From positions 186,001-250,000 of the forward strand of contig NZ_JAKRNI010000002.1 of the NCBI RefSeq assembly GCF_022346945.1: 64,000 nucleotides of DNA, given 5' to 3'. The notes under the pieces were generated by a model. The model saw nothing but the letters and a program-made list of their open reading frames with translations, was not told the DNA's origin and made no database searches. Below, one piece after another: positions 35,224 through 45,354 of the stretch. The stretch's first letter is position 1, and the number at the start of each line of letters is the position of its first letter. The translations under genes were made by a program, and so were the position numbers. Source of the stretch: Microbacterium sp. ACRRU (GTDB taxonomy: Bacteria; Actinomycetota; Actinomycetes; Actinomycetales; Microbacteriaceae).

Positions 35224-36072
35224 TCAGGTGCCCAGCGTGTAGTCCGCGATCACCGGGGCATGGTCGCTCCATCGGGTGTCGTACGACGGCGCCCGGTCGA
35301 CGCGGTAGTCGGTCACGCGCTCCGCGAGAGACGGCGTCACGACGTGATAGTCGATGCGCCAGCCCGAGTCGTTGTCGAAGGCCTTCCCGCGCATCGACCA
35401 CCAGGTGTACGGCCCCTCGACCTCGCCCGCGTGGCGCCGGCCGACGTCGACCCACCCCAGCCCGGGTCCGGTCGAGCCGTCCGCTCCCTCGACCTGTTCG
35501 CCCGCGGGTCCGAAGAAGCGGTCGAAGTACGCGCGCTCGCGGGGGAGGAAGCCCGCGTTCTTGCGATTGCCCTTCCAGTTCTTGATGTCCAGCTCACGGT
35601 GTCCGACGTTGAGGTCGCCCATGACGACCGCGAGCGGCTGCGCGGCACCGAGTTCGCCCAGGCGCCGCTCCATGGCATCCAGGAAAAGCCACTTCGCGTC
35701 TTGCTTGGGGGTGTCGACCTCACCGCTGTGCACGTAGGCGCTCACCACCGTCAGGGTCTCGCCGTCGATGTCGAAGTCGGTCTCGATCCAGCGCCCCGAG
35801 GCGTCGAGCGGCTCCGGGCCGAGGTGCGTGCGCGTCTCGACACCGGGAAGGCGGCTCACGATCGCGACGCCCGCACGACCCTTCTGCAGCGCCTCGTCGT
35901 TGACGATCTGCCATCCGGGGAGGGCTTCGGCCAGCTGATCGGCGGTCGCCCGCACCTCTTGCAGGGCGAGGATATCGGCGCCCGAAGCGTCGAGCCACTC
36001 GGTCATTCCTTTGCGGACGGCGGCACGGATGCCATTGACGTTGACGGAGACGATGCGTACGGAACGAGCCAC
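35224..36072 (-). CDS. xthA: Exodeoxyribonuclease III / AP endonuclease
   Basis: A 282-residue member of the exonuclease-endonuclease-phosphatase superfamily. Visible motifs are VNVNGIRAAVRKG, LQEVRA (metal-binding glutamate), MGDLNVGHRELDIKN and RIDYHVVTPSLAERV with DHAPV at the end. It cleaves at abasic sites and degrades duplex DNA from 3' ends during repair. The gene stands 47 bp upstream of trpS on the same strand. Confidence 0.95.
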   Translation of the reverse strand: MARSVRIVSVNVNGIRAAVRKGMTEWLDASGADILALQEVRATADQLAEALPGWQIVNDEALQKGRAGVAIVSRLPGVETRTHLGPEPLDASGRWIETDFDIDGETLTVVSAYVHSGEVDTPKQDAKWLFLDAMERRLGELGAAQPLAVVMGDLNVGHRELDIKNWKGNRKNAGFLPRERAYFDRFFGPAGEQVEGADGSTGPGLGWVDVGRRHAGEVEGPYTWWSMRGKAFDNDSGWRIDYHVVTPSLAERVTDYRVDRAPSYDTRWSDHAPVIADYTLGT

Positions 36073-36144
36073 CCGTCGAGCGTAACCGGGCCCTCCGACA
36101 CGGGGCCGGCCCGTCCACGGTTCGCCGCCGACCGCGGGCGGCGC

Positions 36145-37344
36145 TCAGTCGAACAGGAGCGTCGACCGGCGCGGCGCTGGCAGCTCCGCCTCGAGGCGGG
36201 CGAGGTGAGCCCGCGCTCCGCGCACGCGACGGTTCGCCGCCCACCGCCGCGGCCACTGGGCCCGGGCCGCGCGCTCTTCGGCCTCGCGCACCGCCACCTG
36301 AGCGGCGATGACGAGCGCCGTCTGCTCCATTGCCCGGCGATCCTCGGGCGAACGCAGCGGCATGTCCCGATCGGCGGCGGCCACGGCGATCCACGCGGCC
36401 GAGACCAGGATGACGATGCCCACGAGCCGGAACCACAGCAGGAAACCGATCAGCACGGTGAAGGTTGCTAGCAGAGGGTTGGAGGGCGTGTAGACGAACA
36501 GGAAGCCCGCCGCGACCTGGAGCAGCACGAGACCCGCAGAACCCACCAGCGCCCCCGGCCAGGTGCGCCGCCATGTGAGGGCCGTGCCCGTGAGGAAGCG
36601 GAAGAGCGAGGCCAGGGCGAGGGTGTTGACGCCGAACGCCACCAGGAGGGAGACGCCCCGGGCGCCCACCGACCACCACGCGGTTTCGCGCGTCCAGCCG
36701 ATCCACCCGAGCACGAGGTCGACAGCGCCGGTCGTGATCGACCCGAGCAGTGCACCGACGAGCAGCGCCACACCGAACAGGAGTGACGCGACGAAGTCAC
36801 GCGCCTTCAGAAGAAGGTAGTTGCGCAGGTCGAAGGGCAAACCGAACGTGTCGCGCACGGCACGGCGCGTGAAGGTGACGAACCCGATGGTGGTCCAGAT
36901 GACGACGACGCCGGCGACTCCACCGGTCAGCCCGAGCAGCTTGCCGCTCTCCTGCGCGACCGCTTCGACCTGCTCCGGCTTCACCAGGCCGTTCGCGCTG
37001 ATGATGCCCGGGATGTACCCGTTGACGATGCGGATCAGCCCGTCGATGGCGGTCTTGCTGCCGCCCAACCAGATGCCGACCCCCGCGAACGCGAGGTACA
37101 ACGCCGAGAACATCGCGAACAGGCCCTGGTAGCTCATGCCCGCGGCGAGCAGGAATCCGTTGTGTCGGAGGAAATGCCGCCACACCCGCACGGGGAAAAC
37201 CTGAGCGATCTTGGCGGCGCGTGCCATCGGCTGGTCCAGCCGCTCGCGCACGGCCGACTGGGCGGCCTCGAGGCGGTCGCGCAGCGACAGTTCCTCGGTC
37301 TCCGCGCCGGGCAGCGGTCGAGGGTCGCGGCGGCTGTCGGTCAC
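36145..37344 (-). CDS. YihY/BrkB-family inner-membrane protein
   Basis: A 399-residue membrane protein with about six hydrophobic segments between residues 45 and 320. It has the family opening HNGFLLAAGMSYQGLFAMFSAL and a charged C-terminal tail (REAEERAARAQWPRRWAANRRVR). The family was once called RNase BN in error; its true function is not established. In Mycobacterium a homologue is next to trpS, and here it is two genes away, so position is conserved. Confidence 0.88.
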   Translation of the reverse strand: MTDSRRDPRPLPGAETEELSLRDRLEAAQSAVRERLDQPMARAAKIAQVFPVRVWRHFLRHNGFLLAAGMSYQGLFAMFSALYLAFAGVGIWLGGSKTAIDGLIRIVNGYIPGIISANGLVKPEQVEAVAQESGKLLGLTGGVAGVVVIWTTIGFVTFTRRAVRDTFGLPFDLRNYLLLKARDFVASLLFGVALLVGALLGSITTGAVDLVLGWIGWTRETAWWSVGARGVSLLVAFGVNTLALASLFRFLTGTALTWRRTWPGALVGSAGLVLLQVAAGFLFVYTPSNPLLATFTVLIGFLLWFRLVGIVILVSAAWIAVAAADRDMPLRSPEDRRAMEQTALVIAAQVAVREAEERAARAQWPRRWAANRRVRGARAHLARLEAELPAPRRSTLLFD

Positions 37345-37454
37345 CCTTCGAGCCTAATGAATGGATGCCAGGCCCCCGGGGTCCGGGGCCGCTCGCCCCG
37401 CACGGCCTCGCATCCGGGACGGGGCCCGCCGCACGGCATCCACCCCGAAAACGC

Positions 37455-37489
37455 CGAACGGCGGGGCGCCGGAGCGCACCCGCCGTTCG
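37455..37489 (-). terminator. Terminator of the sdhCDAB operon
   Basis: CGAACGGCGGG (37455-37465) pairs with CCCGCCGTTCG (37479-37489), a perfect 11-bp stem with a 13-base loop. On the minus strand it follows the sdhB stop by about ten bases and is followed by GGCGTTTTCGG, a short T-run. Confidence 0.8.
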
Positions 37490-37498
37490 AAGGGCAGA

Positions 37499-38281
37499 TC
37501 AGCGGCCGCGGAGGACCGCCTGCTTGACCTCGGCGATGGCCTTGGTGACCTCGATGCCGCGCGGGCACGCCTCGGTGCAGTTGAAGGTCGTGCGGCAGCG
37601 CCACACGCCTTCCTTGTCGTTGAGGATGTCCAGACGCACATCGCCCGCGTCGTCACGCGAGTCGAAGATGAAGCGGTGCGCGTTGACGATGGCGGCGGGG
37701 CCGAAGTACTGGCCGTCCGTCCAGAACACGGGGCACGAAGAAGTGCACGCCGCGCACAGGATGCACTTGGTGGTGTCGTCGAAGACCTCGCGGTCGACGA
37801 TCGACTGGATGCGCTCCTTGCCGGGCTCGGGCGTGCTGCTCGAGATGAGGAACGGCTGCACCTCGCGATAGGAGGCGAAGAACGGCTCCATGTCGACGAT
37901 GAGGTCCTTCTCGAGCGGCAGACCCTTGATGGCCTCGACGTAGATCGGCTGCGAGATGTCGAGGTCCTTGATCAGCGTCTTGCACGCCAGTCGGTTGCGG
38001 CCGTTGATGCGCATGGCATCCGATCCGCAGATGCCGTGCGCGCACGAGCGGCGGAAGGCCAGCGAGCCGTCGACCTCCCACTTGATCTTGTGCAGAGCGT
38101 CGAGAACACGGTCGGTGGAGTACAGCTCCACGTCGTAGTCGACCCAGCGCGGCTCGTCGTCGACTTCGGGGTCGAAGCGACGGATGTTGAACGTCACCAG
38201 GAACGACTGGATGCCGGTGTCCGCGGGGGACTGCTCGATCTCGTCCGAGGTGTCGACGGTGTCGATGACGGTGGATGCCAT
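37499..38281 (-). CDS. sdhB: Succinate dehydrogenase iron-sulfur subunit
   Basis: A 260-residue subunit carrying the three Fe-S clusters that pass electrons from SdhA flavin to menaquinone. Cysteine motifs are CAHGICGSDAMRINGRNRLA followed by C (2Fe-2S), CILCAACTSSCPVF (4Fe-4S) and CRTTFNCTEACPRGIEV (3Fe-4S region). The start at 38281 is one base after the sdhA stop. It is the last gene of sdhC-D-A-B, ending at a hairpin terminator. Confidence 0.97.
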   Translation of the reverse strand: MASTVIDTVDTSDEIEQSPADTGIQSFLVTFNIRRFDPEVDDEPRWVDYDVELYSTDRVLDALHKIKWEVDGSLAFRRSCAHGICGSDAMRINGRNRLACKTLIKDLDISQPIYVEAIKGLPLEKDLIVDMEPFFASYREVQPFLISSSTPEPGKERIQSIVDREVFDDTTKCILCAACTSSCPVFWTDGQYFGPAAIVNAHRFIFDSRDDAGDVRLDILNDKEGVWRCRTTFNCTEACPRGIEVTKAIAEVKQAVLRGR

Positions 38282-38282
38282 C

Positions 38283-40112
38283 TCAGTACTTCCTCTCCAG
38301 GGGCGGGTAGCGCAACTCGCCGGCGTCGTTCTTCGTGAAGACCACGGGCTTCCACCCGAGCTCGATGTGGTCGGCGGGGTGGGACGAGTGGGGATCGCCC
38401 GTCAGATACGCCATGGTGTGCTGCATGTATTTCTCGTCGTCGCGCGTGGGGAAGTCGTCGCGCATGTGACCCCCGCGGCTCTCCTCGCGGTTCTGCGCGG
38501 AGTAGACGACGACCTCGGCGAGGTCGAGGAGGAACCCGAGCTCGACCGCTTCGAGCAGGTCGGTGTTGTACCGCTTGCCCTTGTCGTCGACGTGGACGTT
38601 CTTGTAGCGCTCGCGCAGGTCGGCGATGATGTCGAGGACCTCGGCGAGCGAGTCGCGCGTGCGGAACACCTGCGCACCCTTGTCCATTTCGTCCTGCAGC
38701 GTCTTGCGGAGCACCGCGATGCGCTCGGTGCCGGAGTTGGCGCGCAGCCCCTCGATCATCTCGCGGACCTCCTTGGCGGGGTCCTCGGGCAGCGGCACGA
38801 AGTCGGCCGTCTGGACGTATTCGACCGCGTTGCGGCCCGCGCGCTTTCCGAACACGTTGATGTCCAGAAGCGAGTTGGTGCCGAGGCGGTTCGAGCCGTG
38901 CACCGAGACGCAGGCGCACTCGCCCGCGGCGTAGAGGCCAGGGACCACCGTCTCATTGTCGGCGAGCACCTCGGCCTTGATGTTGGTCGGGATGCCGCCC
39001 ATGGCGTAGTGCGCGGTCGGCATCACCGGCACCGGCTCGACCACCGGGTCGACACCGAGGTAGGTGCGGGCGAACTCGGTGATGTCGGGGAGCTTGGTCT
39101 CGAGGACCTCAGCGCCCAGGTGCGTGCAGTCCAGCAGGACGTAGTCGCGGTGCGGACCGGCGCCGCGGCCCTCCGCGACCTCCTGCACCATGCATCGCGC
39201 GACGATGTCACGGGGAGCGAGGTCCTTGATGGTCGGGGCGTAGCGCTCCATGAAGCGCTCACCGCTCGCGTTGCGCAGGATCGCTCCCTCGCCGCGCGCA
39301 CCCTCCGTCAGCAGGATGCCGAGACCCGCCAGCCCGGTCGGGTGGAACTGGAAGAACTCCATGTCCTCCAGCGGCAGGCCCTTGCGCCAGACGATGCCGA
39401 CGCCGTCGCCGGTCAGCGTGTGCGCGTTCGAGGTCGTCTTGAAGATCTTGCCGAAGCCGCCGGTGGCGAATACGACCGCCTTCGACTGGAACACGTGCAG
39501 ATCGCCCGTGGACAGCTCGTAGGCCACCACACCGGCGACCTGGGTCTTGCCGGCGTCATCCTTCACCGTGATCAGGTCGAGCACGTAGAACTCGTTGAAG
39601 AAGTTGATGCCCAGCTTCACGCAGTTCTGGAACAGCGTCTGCAGGATCATGTGACCCGTGCGGTCGGCGGCGTAGCAGGCGCGACGCACGGGGGTCTTGC
39701 CGTGGTCCGCGGTGTGCCCGCCGAACCGACGCTGATCGATCTTCCCGTCGGGCGTGCGGTTGAACGGCAGGCCCATGTTCTCGAGGTCGATGACAGCGTC
39801 GATGGCCTCTTTCGCGAGGATCTCGGCGGCATCCTGGTCGACGAGGTAGTCGCCACCCTTGATCGTGTCGAAGGTGTGCCACTCCCACGAGTCCTCTTCG
39901 ACGTTGGCCAGGGCCGCGGCCATGCCGCCCTGAGCTGCGCCGGTGTGGGACCGGGTGGGGTACAGCTTCGAGATGACCGCGGTCTTGGCACCCGGGCCGG
40001 CCTCGATCGCCGCGCGCATGCCGGCGCCGCCGGCCCCGACGATCACGATGTCGAACTGGTGGTAGTGCACGCCGTCCTTGACGATCGTGTCCGCGCTGTT
40101 CTGAGTGCTCAC
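38283..40112 (-). CDS. sdhA: Succinate dehydrogenase flavoprotein subunit
   Basis: A 609-residue subunit with covalent FAD. It has the N-terminal fold [18 protein letters not shown], the flavin-histidine segment [16 protein letters not shown], the substrate arginine region and [20 protein letters not shown]. It oxidises succinate to fumarate, taking succinate from the TCA cycle and from GabD. The GTG start at 40112 is preceded by AGAGG. Order C-D-A-B and close packing are typical of Actinobacteria. Confidence 0.97.
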   Translation of the reverse strand: MSTQNSADTIVKDGVHYHQFDIVIVGAGGAGMRAAIEAGPGAKTAVISKLYPTRSHTGAAQGGMAAALANVEEDSWEWHTFDTIKGGDYLVDQDAAEILAKEAIDAVIDLENMGLPFNRTPDGKIDQRRFGGHTADHGKTPVRRACYAADRTGHMILQTLFQNCVKLGINFFNEFYVLDLITVKDDAGKTQVAGVVAYELSTGDLHVFQSKAVVFATGGFGKIFKTTSNAHTLTGDGVGIVWRKGLPLEDMEFFQFHPTGLAGLGILLTEGARGEGAILRNASGERFMERYAPTIKDLAPRDIVARCMVQEVAEGRGAGPHRDYVLLDCTHLGAEVLETKLPDITEFARTYLGVDPVVEPVPVMPTAHYAMGGIPTNIKAEVLADNETVVPGLYAAGECACVSVHGSNRLGTNSLLDINVFGKRAGRNAVEYVQTADFVPLPEDPAKEVREMIEGLRANSGTERIAVLRKTLQDEMDKGAQVFRTRDSLAEVLDIIADLRERYKNVHVDDKGKRYNTDLLEAVELGFLLDLAEVVVYSAQNREESRGGHMRDDFPTRDDEKYMQHTMAYLTGDPHSSHPADHIELGWKPVVFTKNDAGELRYPPLERKY

Positions 40113-40159
40113 GTGTGCAATGCCTCTGCTGTCTCAGTCGGGAAGGAGGATGCCGTGGC

Positions 40160-40615
40160 TTACGCCTGGCAGATCTCCCAGAGGGAGCTGCTCTCGGTCA
40201 CGCCGAGGCAGGGGTCGAAGGTGAAGACCACGAGCGTGCCGAGCAGGATCAGGAACGCGGCCGACAGCCAGAGCGCGCCGACCAGGATGCGCCGCACCTG
40301 CGCGTTGGTGACGTAGTCGTTGACGATCGTGCGCATGCCGTTCGCGCCGTGGATGAGGGCGAGCCACAGCATCAGCACGTCCCACCACTGCCAGAACGGG
40401 GAGGCGAGCTTGCCCGCGACGAACGCGAAGTCGATCTGGTGGATGCCGTCGCCCGTCATGAGGTTGACGAACAGGTGGCCGAAGATGAGGACGATCAGCA
40501 GCACACCTGAGGCGCGCATGTAGATCCATCCCCACTTCTCGAGGTTGGCGCCCTTCTTGCGGACGGCGGGCGTGCGCGGGGCGGGAATCGTGCTGGTTTC
40601 CTGTGCGACGGACAT
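40160..40615 (-). CDS. sdhD: Succinate dehydrogenase membrane anchor subunit
   Basis: A 151-residue membrane subunit with three hydrophobic helices (about 33-52, 75-95 and 110-132). It has the conserved LEKWGWIYMRASGVLLIVLIF segment's heme/quinone histidine just after (GHLFVN) and a second in LALIHGANGMR. It anchors the complex and forms the quinone site with SdhC. Its ATG overlaps the sdhC stop by one base. Confidence 0.9.
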   Translation of the reverse strand: MSVAQETSTIPAPRTPAVRKKGANLEKWGWIYMRASGVLLIVLIFGHLFVNLMTGDGIHQIDFAFVAGKLASPFWQWWDVLMLWLALIHGANGMRTIVNDYVTNAQVRRILVGALWLSAAFLILLGTLVVFTFDPCLGVTESSSLWEICQA

Positions 40616-41049
40616 CAGTGACCCCCTCCGACGGCGGCGAAGACATTGATCAGGTGACGCGGGGTGAAGCCGAGCATCGTGACGACCCACAGACCGAGAA
40701 CGCCCCACCACAGCTGGCGCTGATGACGCGTGGCCCAGGGCCAGAAGTCGACCAGGATGATGCGGAGGCCGTTGTACGCGTGGTACACGATGGCTCCGAC
40801 GAGGGCGACCTCGCCCAGACCCATGATCGGGTTCTTGTACGTGCCGATGACGGCGTCGTACGCCTCGGGGGAAACGCGGATGAGCGCGGTGTCGAGAATG
40901 TGGACGAGCAGGAAGAAGAAGATCGCCACACCGGTGATGCGGTGCAGAACCCACGACCACATTCCCTCTCGGCCGCGGTAGAGCGTTCCGCGCGGCACCC
41001 GCGAGGTCGTCTCTTTCACCGACGGCGTGGCACGTGCTGGTGCTGACAC
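40615..41049 (-). CDS. sdhC: Succinate dehydrogenase cytochrome b556 subunit
   Basis: A 144-residue membrane subunit with three helices and the family motif WSWVLHRITGVAIFFFLLVH followed by ILD. It also has IVYHAYNGLRIIL, with the second heme histidine. GTG at 41049 is chosen: AGGGAGG lies about seven bases upstream and the sequence (SAPARATPSVKETT) leads into the family; a longer ATG frame begins at 41106. It is the first gene of the sdh operon and is divergent from manC. Confidence 0.9.
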   Translation of the reverse strand: MSAPARATPSVKETTSRVPRGTLYRGREGMWSWVLHRITGVAIFFFLLVHILDTALIRVSPEAYDAVIGTYKNPIMGLGEVALVGAIVYHAYNGLRIILVDFWPWATRHQRQLWWGVLGLWVVTMLGFTPRHLINVFAAVGGGH

Positions 41050-41265
41050 GGTCGTCCTCCCTGATCGAACACGGTGTGGGAGCCGGAAAAGGGCTCCAGG
41101 CGTCACACGGGCGCTAGTGAATACTACGTCTGGGCTATGAAGCCGGGGGATGAGGGTTGCCTAACACTCTCTCGATGTCGAGATAGTTTCGTCGGTCGGC
41201 CCGCGGTCCCGTCCGGCAATCTGAACGTAACGGCCGAGTCGAACGCTGCCGATAAGGTCTGTCCC

Positions 41266-42384
41266 ATGGCCGAACCTGCTATCGACGACTTCTACGCCGT
41301 TATCCCCGCCGGTGGGATCGGCAGCCGCCTCTGGCCTCTCTCGCGCGCGGACGCCCCGAAGTTCCTCCACGACCTCACGGGATCCGGCCAGACCCTCCTC
41401 CGTGACACCTGGGATCGGCTCGAGCCGCTGTCCGGCTCCGGCCGCATCGCCGTGGTCACCGGGCGGGCGCACCGCGCCGCCGTGGAGCGCGAGCTTCCGG
41501 GCGTCCCCGATCACAACGTCTTCCTGGAGTCCGAGCCGCGCGATTCGTCGGCAGCGATCGGTCTGGCCGCCGCGATCCTCGTCCGCCGCGAGCCCGACGT
41601 CATCATCGGCTCGTTCGCCGCGGATCACGTCATCCGCCAGACCCGTCAGTTCGACTTCGCCGTGCGACAGGCCGTTGCGGTCGCGCGAGCGGGCTACATC
41701 TGCACCATCGGCATCCAGCCGAGCGAGCCCTCCGTCGGATTCGGCTACATCAAGCAGTCCGACGAACTGATCGTCGACGGCGCGCCCGAGGCGTACATGG
41801 TGGAGCGCTTCGTCGAGAAGCCCGACCTCGACACCGCCAAGGAGTACTTCGCCGACCGCTCCTACCTGTGGAACGCGGGCATGTTCATCACGCGGGCCGA
41901 TGTGCTGCTGGCAGAGCTCGCCGTGAATGAGCCCGAGCTCCACGCCGGCCTCGTCGAACTGGCGGAGGCGTGGGACGATCGCGACCGCCGCGGTCCCGCG
42001 GTGGATCGCATCTGGCCGGAGCTGAAGAAGATCGCCATCGACTACTCGGTGGCGGAACCCGCTGCCGAGAAGGGGCGTCTCGCGGTCATCCCCGGCCACT
42101 TCGACTGGGACGACGTGGGCGACTTCGCCAGCCTCTCCAAGCTAAACTCCTCCGGGGGGCGGAACGAGCTCGCCATCCTCGGCGAGGGTGCGCGCGTGCT
42201 CGCCGATGCCTCTAGCGGGATCGTCGTGACGCAGACCAAACGCGTCATCAGCCTCATCGGCGTCCGCGACATCGTCGTGGTCGACACCCCCGACGCTCTT
42301 CTGGTCACCACGAGTGAGAACGCCCAGCGCGTCAAGGGCGTCGTCGACGCGCTGAAGCTCACGGGGCGCGGCGACGTCCTCTGA
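41266..42384 (+). CDS. manC: Mannose-1-phosphate guanylyltransferase
   Basis: A 372-residue nucleotidyltransferase making GDP-mannose. It has the activation motif VIPAGGIGSRLWPLSRADAP with PKFL, FVEKPDLDTA and WNAGMFI, followed by a short left-handed helix tail. It lacks the phosphomannose-isomerase domain found in some bifunctional homologues. ATG at 41266 is used since similarity begins here, though the ribosome-binding site (AAGG) is weak and a near-leaderless transcript is possible. GDP-mannose feeds cell-wall and glycolipid mannosylation. Confidence 0.93.
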   Translation: MAEPAIDDFYAVIPAGGIGSRLWPLSRADAPKFLHDLTGSGQTLLRDTWDRLEPLSGSGRIAVVTGRAHRAAVERELPGVPDHNVFLESEPRDSSAAIGLAAAILVRREPDVIIGSFAADHVIRQTRQFDFAVRQAVAVARAGYICTIGIQPSEPSVGFGYIKQSDELIVDGAPEAYMVERFVEKPDLDTAKEYFADRSYLWNAGMFITRADVLLAELAVNEPELHAGLVELAEAWDDRDRRGPAVDRIWPELKKIAIDYSVAEPAAEKGRLAVIPGHFDWDDVGDFASLSKLNSSGGRNELAILGEGARVLADASSGIVVTQTKRVISLIGVRDIVVVDTPDALLVTTSENAQRVKGVVDALKLTGRGDVL

Positions 42385-42385
42385 C

Positions 42386-42414
42386 ACCGGATGCCGCGCA
42401 TCGTGGCATCCGGT
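42386..42414 (+). terminator. Terminator after manC
   Basis: ACCGGATGCC (42386-42395) pairs perfectly with GGCATCCGGT (42405-42414) around a 9-base loop, followed by CTCTTCTGT. It starts directly after the manC stop. The stem again uses the GGATGCC word. Confidence 0.75.
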
Positions 42415-42577
42415 CTCTTCTGTGGGCGGGCGTGTGGCGCGCGCGTGACGCGAGATTGCGTCTTTGTAACCATTGCGGCGCGGCGGGGTCTGCGGTGCGC
42501 AAGCGATTCGTCACAGTGGGTAACGTGACTCCATCGTCCCCCGAACCCGTTGGGGGCCCCTTCTTGGAGGACCATTC

Positions 42578-43678
42578 GTGAAGACCACGAAGAAGGCCGT
42601 CGTCAGCGGCCTCGCGATGATCGGCACGGCCGTGCTTCTCGCCGGCTGCGGTGCCGCGCCCGAGAGCAACGGTGCGTCTGCCGGTGCCGGCGCCAGCGAC
42701 TACCTGCCCTGCATGGTGTCGGATGCCGGTGGATTCGACGACAAGTCGTTCAACCAGCTCGGCAAGGAGGGCGTCGACGCGGCGGCCGCCGAGCTCGGCT
42801 CGCAGGACCCCATCGAGGTCGAGTCGCAGTCCGAGACCGACTACGCCTCCAACCTCCAGAGCCTCGTCGACCAGGGCTGCAGCACGATCGTGACGGTCGG
42901 CTTCCTCCTGGCGCCGGCTGCGCTCGAGTCGGCCAAGGCCAACCCCGACATGCAGTACGTCTCCATCGACGACACCGTCGACCAGGACTTCGACGGCACG
43001 ACGGACGCCGAGAACATCAAGCCGATCATCTTCGACACCGCCCAGGCCGCGTACCTCGCGGGCTACCTCGCCGCGGGTGTCTCCAAGACCGGTGTCGTCG
43101 GCACCTTCGGTGGCATCAACATCCCGACCGTCACGATCTTCATGGACGGCTTCGCCCAGGGCGTCGAGAAGTACAACGCCGACAACGGCACCTCCGTGCG
43201 CGTCGTCGGCTGGGACCGCGCCGCCCAGGACGGCTCCTTCACCGGTGGCTTCGAGGCCAACGACACCGCCCGCCAGACCGCGCAGGCGATCATCGACCAG
43301 AACGTCGACGTGCTTCTGCCCGTCGGTGGCCCGATCTACCAGTCGGCCGCTGTCGCCATCCAGGACGCCGGTCGCGAGATCGCCCTCGTCGGCGTCGACG
43401 CCGATGTGTACGAGACCGACCCCTCGGTCGGAGAGCTGCTGCTGACCTCGATCCTCAAGGGCATCGATGTGGGCACGAAGGACGCCATCGTTGCCGCCGG
43501 CAACGGCGAGTTCGACGCCTCGCCGTTTGTGGGCACGCTCGAGAACGACGGTGTGGGCCTGGCTCCGCACCACGACTGGTCCGACCGCGTCCCCGCGGAA
43601 CTGACCGAGAAGGTCGACGCCCTCAAGGCCGACATCATCAGCGGCGCCATCACCGTCGAGTCCTACCTCGCCGGCTGA
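42578..43678 (+). CDS. bmpA: BMP-family nucleoside-binding lipoprotein
   Basis: A 366-residue exported lipoprotein (lipobox LLAGC at residue 24) of the basic-membrane-protein/PnrA family, the substrate-binding part of nucleoside ABC importers. Segments such as MVSDAGGFDDKSFNQLGKEG and LPVGGPIYQSAAVAI are typical. The ABC ATPase and two permeases follow, and cdd, deoA and add come next, so nucleosides are the expected ligand. A strong hairpin after it probably lets bmpA be made in excess over the membrane parts. The 190-bp upstream gap should hold the promoter. Confidence 0.93.
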   Translation: MKTTKKAVVSGLAMIGTAVLLAGCGAAPESNGASAGAGASDYLPCMVSDAGGFDDKSFNQLGKEGVDAAAAELGSQDPIEVESQSETDYASNLQSLVDQGCSTIVTVGFLLAPAALESAKANPDMQYVSIDDTVDQDFDGTTDAENIKPIIFDTAQAAYLAGYLAAGVSKTGVVGTFGGINIPTVTIFMDGFAQGVEKYNADNGTSVRVVGWDRAAQDGSFTGGFEANDTARQTAQAIIDQNVDVLLPVGGPIYQSAAVAIQDAGREIALVGVDADVYETDPSVGELLLTSILKGIDVGTKDAIVAAGNGEFDASPFVGTLENDGVGLAPHHDWSDRVPAELTEKVDALKADIISGAITVESYLAG

Positions 43679-43694
43679 TAGCTGCACGCTCCTG

Positions 43695-43723
43695 GGGGAG
43701 GCCGGCTCCGTGCCGGCCTCCCC
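43695..43723 (+). terminator. Hairpin after bmpA (partial terminator)
   Basis: GGGGAGGCCGGC (43695-43706) pairs with GCCGGCCTCCCC (43712-43723) around TCCGT, followed by TCCCTTA. It sits between the binding-protein gene and the transporter genes, the usual place for a read-through or 3'-stabilising hairpin. Confidence 0.8.
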
Positions 43724-43833
43724 TCCCTTATGGGCCGCAGCGGCGCCCGCGGTACCGGACCGGACGTCCTCACGAGGGGCGTCCTTCCCTCTGCACCTCC
43801 GCGTGCGGTGCCACAGAACTTAGGATCGGGAAC

Positions 43834-45354
43834 ATGAAGCTCGAACTCCGCGGGATCACGAAAACCTTCGGGTCCCTGGTGGCGAACGATCACATCGACC
43901 TCACCGTCGAGGCCGGCGAGATCCACTGCCTGCTCGGCGAGAACGGTGCCGGCAAGTCCACCCTGATGAACGTCCTCTACGGCCTGTACCAGGCCGATGG
44001 GGGAGAGATCCTGCTGGACGATGCCGTCCAGCACTTCGCCGGCCCCGGCGACGCGATGCGCGCCGGAATCGGCATGGTGCACCAGCACTTCATGCTCATC
44101 CCGGTCTTCACCGTGGCCGAGAACGTCATGCTCGGCCACGAGCCCACGAAGTTCGGCGGAAGGCTCGACCTCGCCGCTGCGCGGGCGAAGGTCAAAGAGA
44201 TCTCCGACCGCTTCGGGTTCGACGTCGATCCCGACGCCCTCGTCGACGACCTGCCCGTCGGCGTGCAGCAGCGCGTCGAGATCATCAAGGCGTTGTCCCG
44301 GGATGCCAAGGTGCTCGTGTTCGACGAGCCGACCGCCGTCCTGACCCCGCAAGAGACCGATGAGCTCATGGCGATCATGCGCCAGCTCAAGGCGTCCGGG
44401 ACGTCGATCGTGTTCATCACGCACAAGCTGCGCGAGGTCCGCGAGGTGGCCGACCGCATCACCGTGATCCGCCTCGGTAAGGTCGTCGGCGAGGCCGACC
44501 CGCGCGCCTCCAACGCCGAGCTCGCCTCGCTGATGGTCGGTCGTGCGGTCGAGCTGACGGTCCACAAAGAGGCGCCGACCCTCGGCGACGTCGGCCTGTC
44601 CGTGTCGCATCTGTCCGTCGTGGACGCCATCGGCCAGCTCGTCGTCAACGACGTCAGCTTCGAGGTTCGGCGGGGCGAGGTCCTCGCCATCGCCGGTGTG
44701 CAGGGCAACGGCCAGACGGAGCTCACCGAGGCTCTCCTGGGACTGCAGGACCGCGTCGAGGGGTCGATCGTCTTGGACGGCAGTGAGCTCAACGGGCGCA
44801 GCGTGCGCGCGGTGCTCGATGCGGGTGTCGGATTCGTCCCCGAGGACCGCAAGGAAGACGGCCTGGTGGGAGAGTTCTCGATCGCCGAGAACCTCATGCT
44901 CGACCGGGCCGACGGCGCTCCGTTCGTCAAGGGCGGGACCCTGCAGTTGTCCACGCTCGCCGACTTCGCCCGCGAAAAGGTGAGCGAGTTCGATGTGCGC
45001 ACGCCCTCAATCGAGACCCCGGTGGGTCGTCTGTCCGGCGGCAACCAGCAGAAGGTCGTCCTCGCGCGCGAGCTGAGCCGCGACCTGCGACTCTTCGTCG
45101 CCGCCCAGCCCACGCGCGGCGTCGACGTGGGCTCCATCGAGTTCATCCACAAGCGCGTCATCGAGACCCGCGATGCGGGCGTGCCCGTCATCGTCGTCTC
45201 CACCGAGCTCGACGAGGTCACCGCCCTCGCGGATCGCATCATGGTCATGTACCGCGGTCGCGTCGTGGGCATCGTCCCCGGTGACACCTCGCGCGACGTC
45301 CTCGGCCTCATGATGGCCGGCGAAGCGCCCCAGAACGAAGGAGTCGCCGCGTGA
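43834..45354 (+). CDS. Nucleoside ABC importer, ATP-binding subunit (two tandem ATPase domains)
   Basis: A 506-residue duplicated ATPase of the sugar/nucleoside type. The first domain has GENGAGKST, a signature region DLPVGVQQRVEIIKAL and VLVFDEPTAVLTPQE. The second has GVQGNGQTE in place of a strict P-loop and signature LSGGNQQKVVLAREL. It powers uptake through the two permeases that follow. AGGA precedes the ATG at 43834 by eight bases; its stop overlaps the next start as GTGA. Confidence 0.95.
   Translation: MKLELRGITKTFGSLVANDHIDLTVEAGEIHCLLGENGAGKSTLMNVLYGLYQADGGEILLDDAVQHFAGPGDAMRAGIGMVHQHFMLIPVFTVAENVMLGHEPTKFGGRLDLAAARAKVKEISDRFGFDVDPDALVDDLPVGVQQRVEIIKALSRDAKVLVFDEPTAVLTPQETDELMAIMRQLKASGTSIVFITHKLREVREVADRITVIRLGKVVGEADPRASNAELASLMVGRAVELTVHKEAPTLGDVGLSVSHLSVVDAIGQLVVNDVSFEVRRGEVLAIAGVQGNGQTELTEALLGLQDRVEGSIVLDGSELNGRSVRAVLDAGVGFVPEDRKEDGLVGEFSIAENLMLDRADGAPFVKGGTLQLSTLADFAREKVSEFDVRTPSIETPVGRLSGGNQQKVVLARELSRDLRLFVAAQPTRGVDVGSIEFIHKRVIETRDAGVPVIVVSTELDEVTALADRIMVMYRGRVVGIVPGDTSRDVLGLMMAGEAPQNEGVAA

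Noticed and set aside
42550..43833. Long N-terminal extension of the nucleoside ATPase
   Set aside because: It overlaps bmpA out of frame and lacks similarity; the ATPase begins at the ATG at 43834 with a ribosome-binding site.
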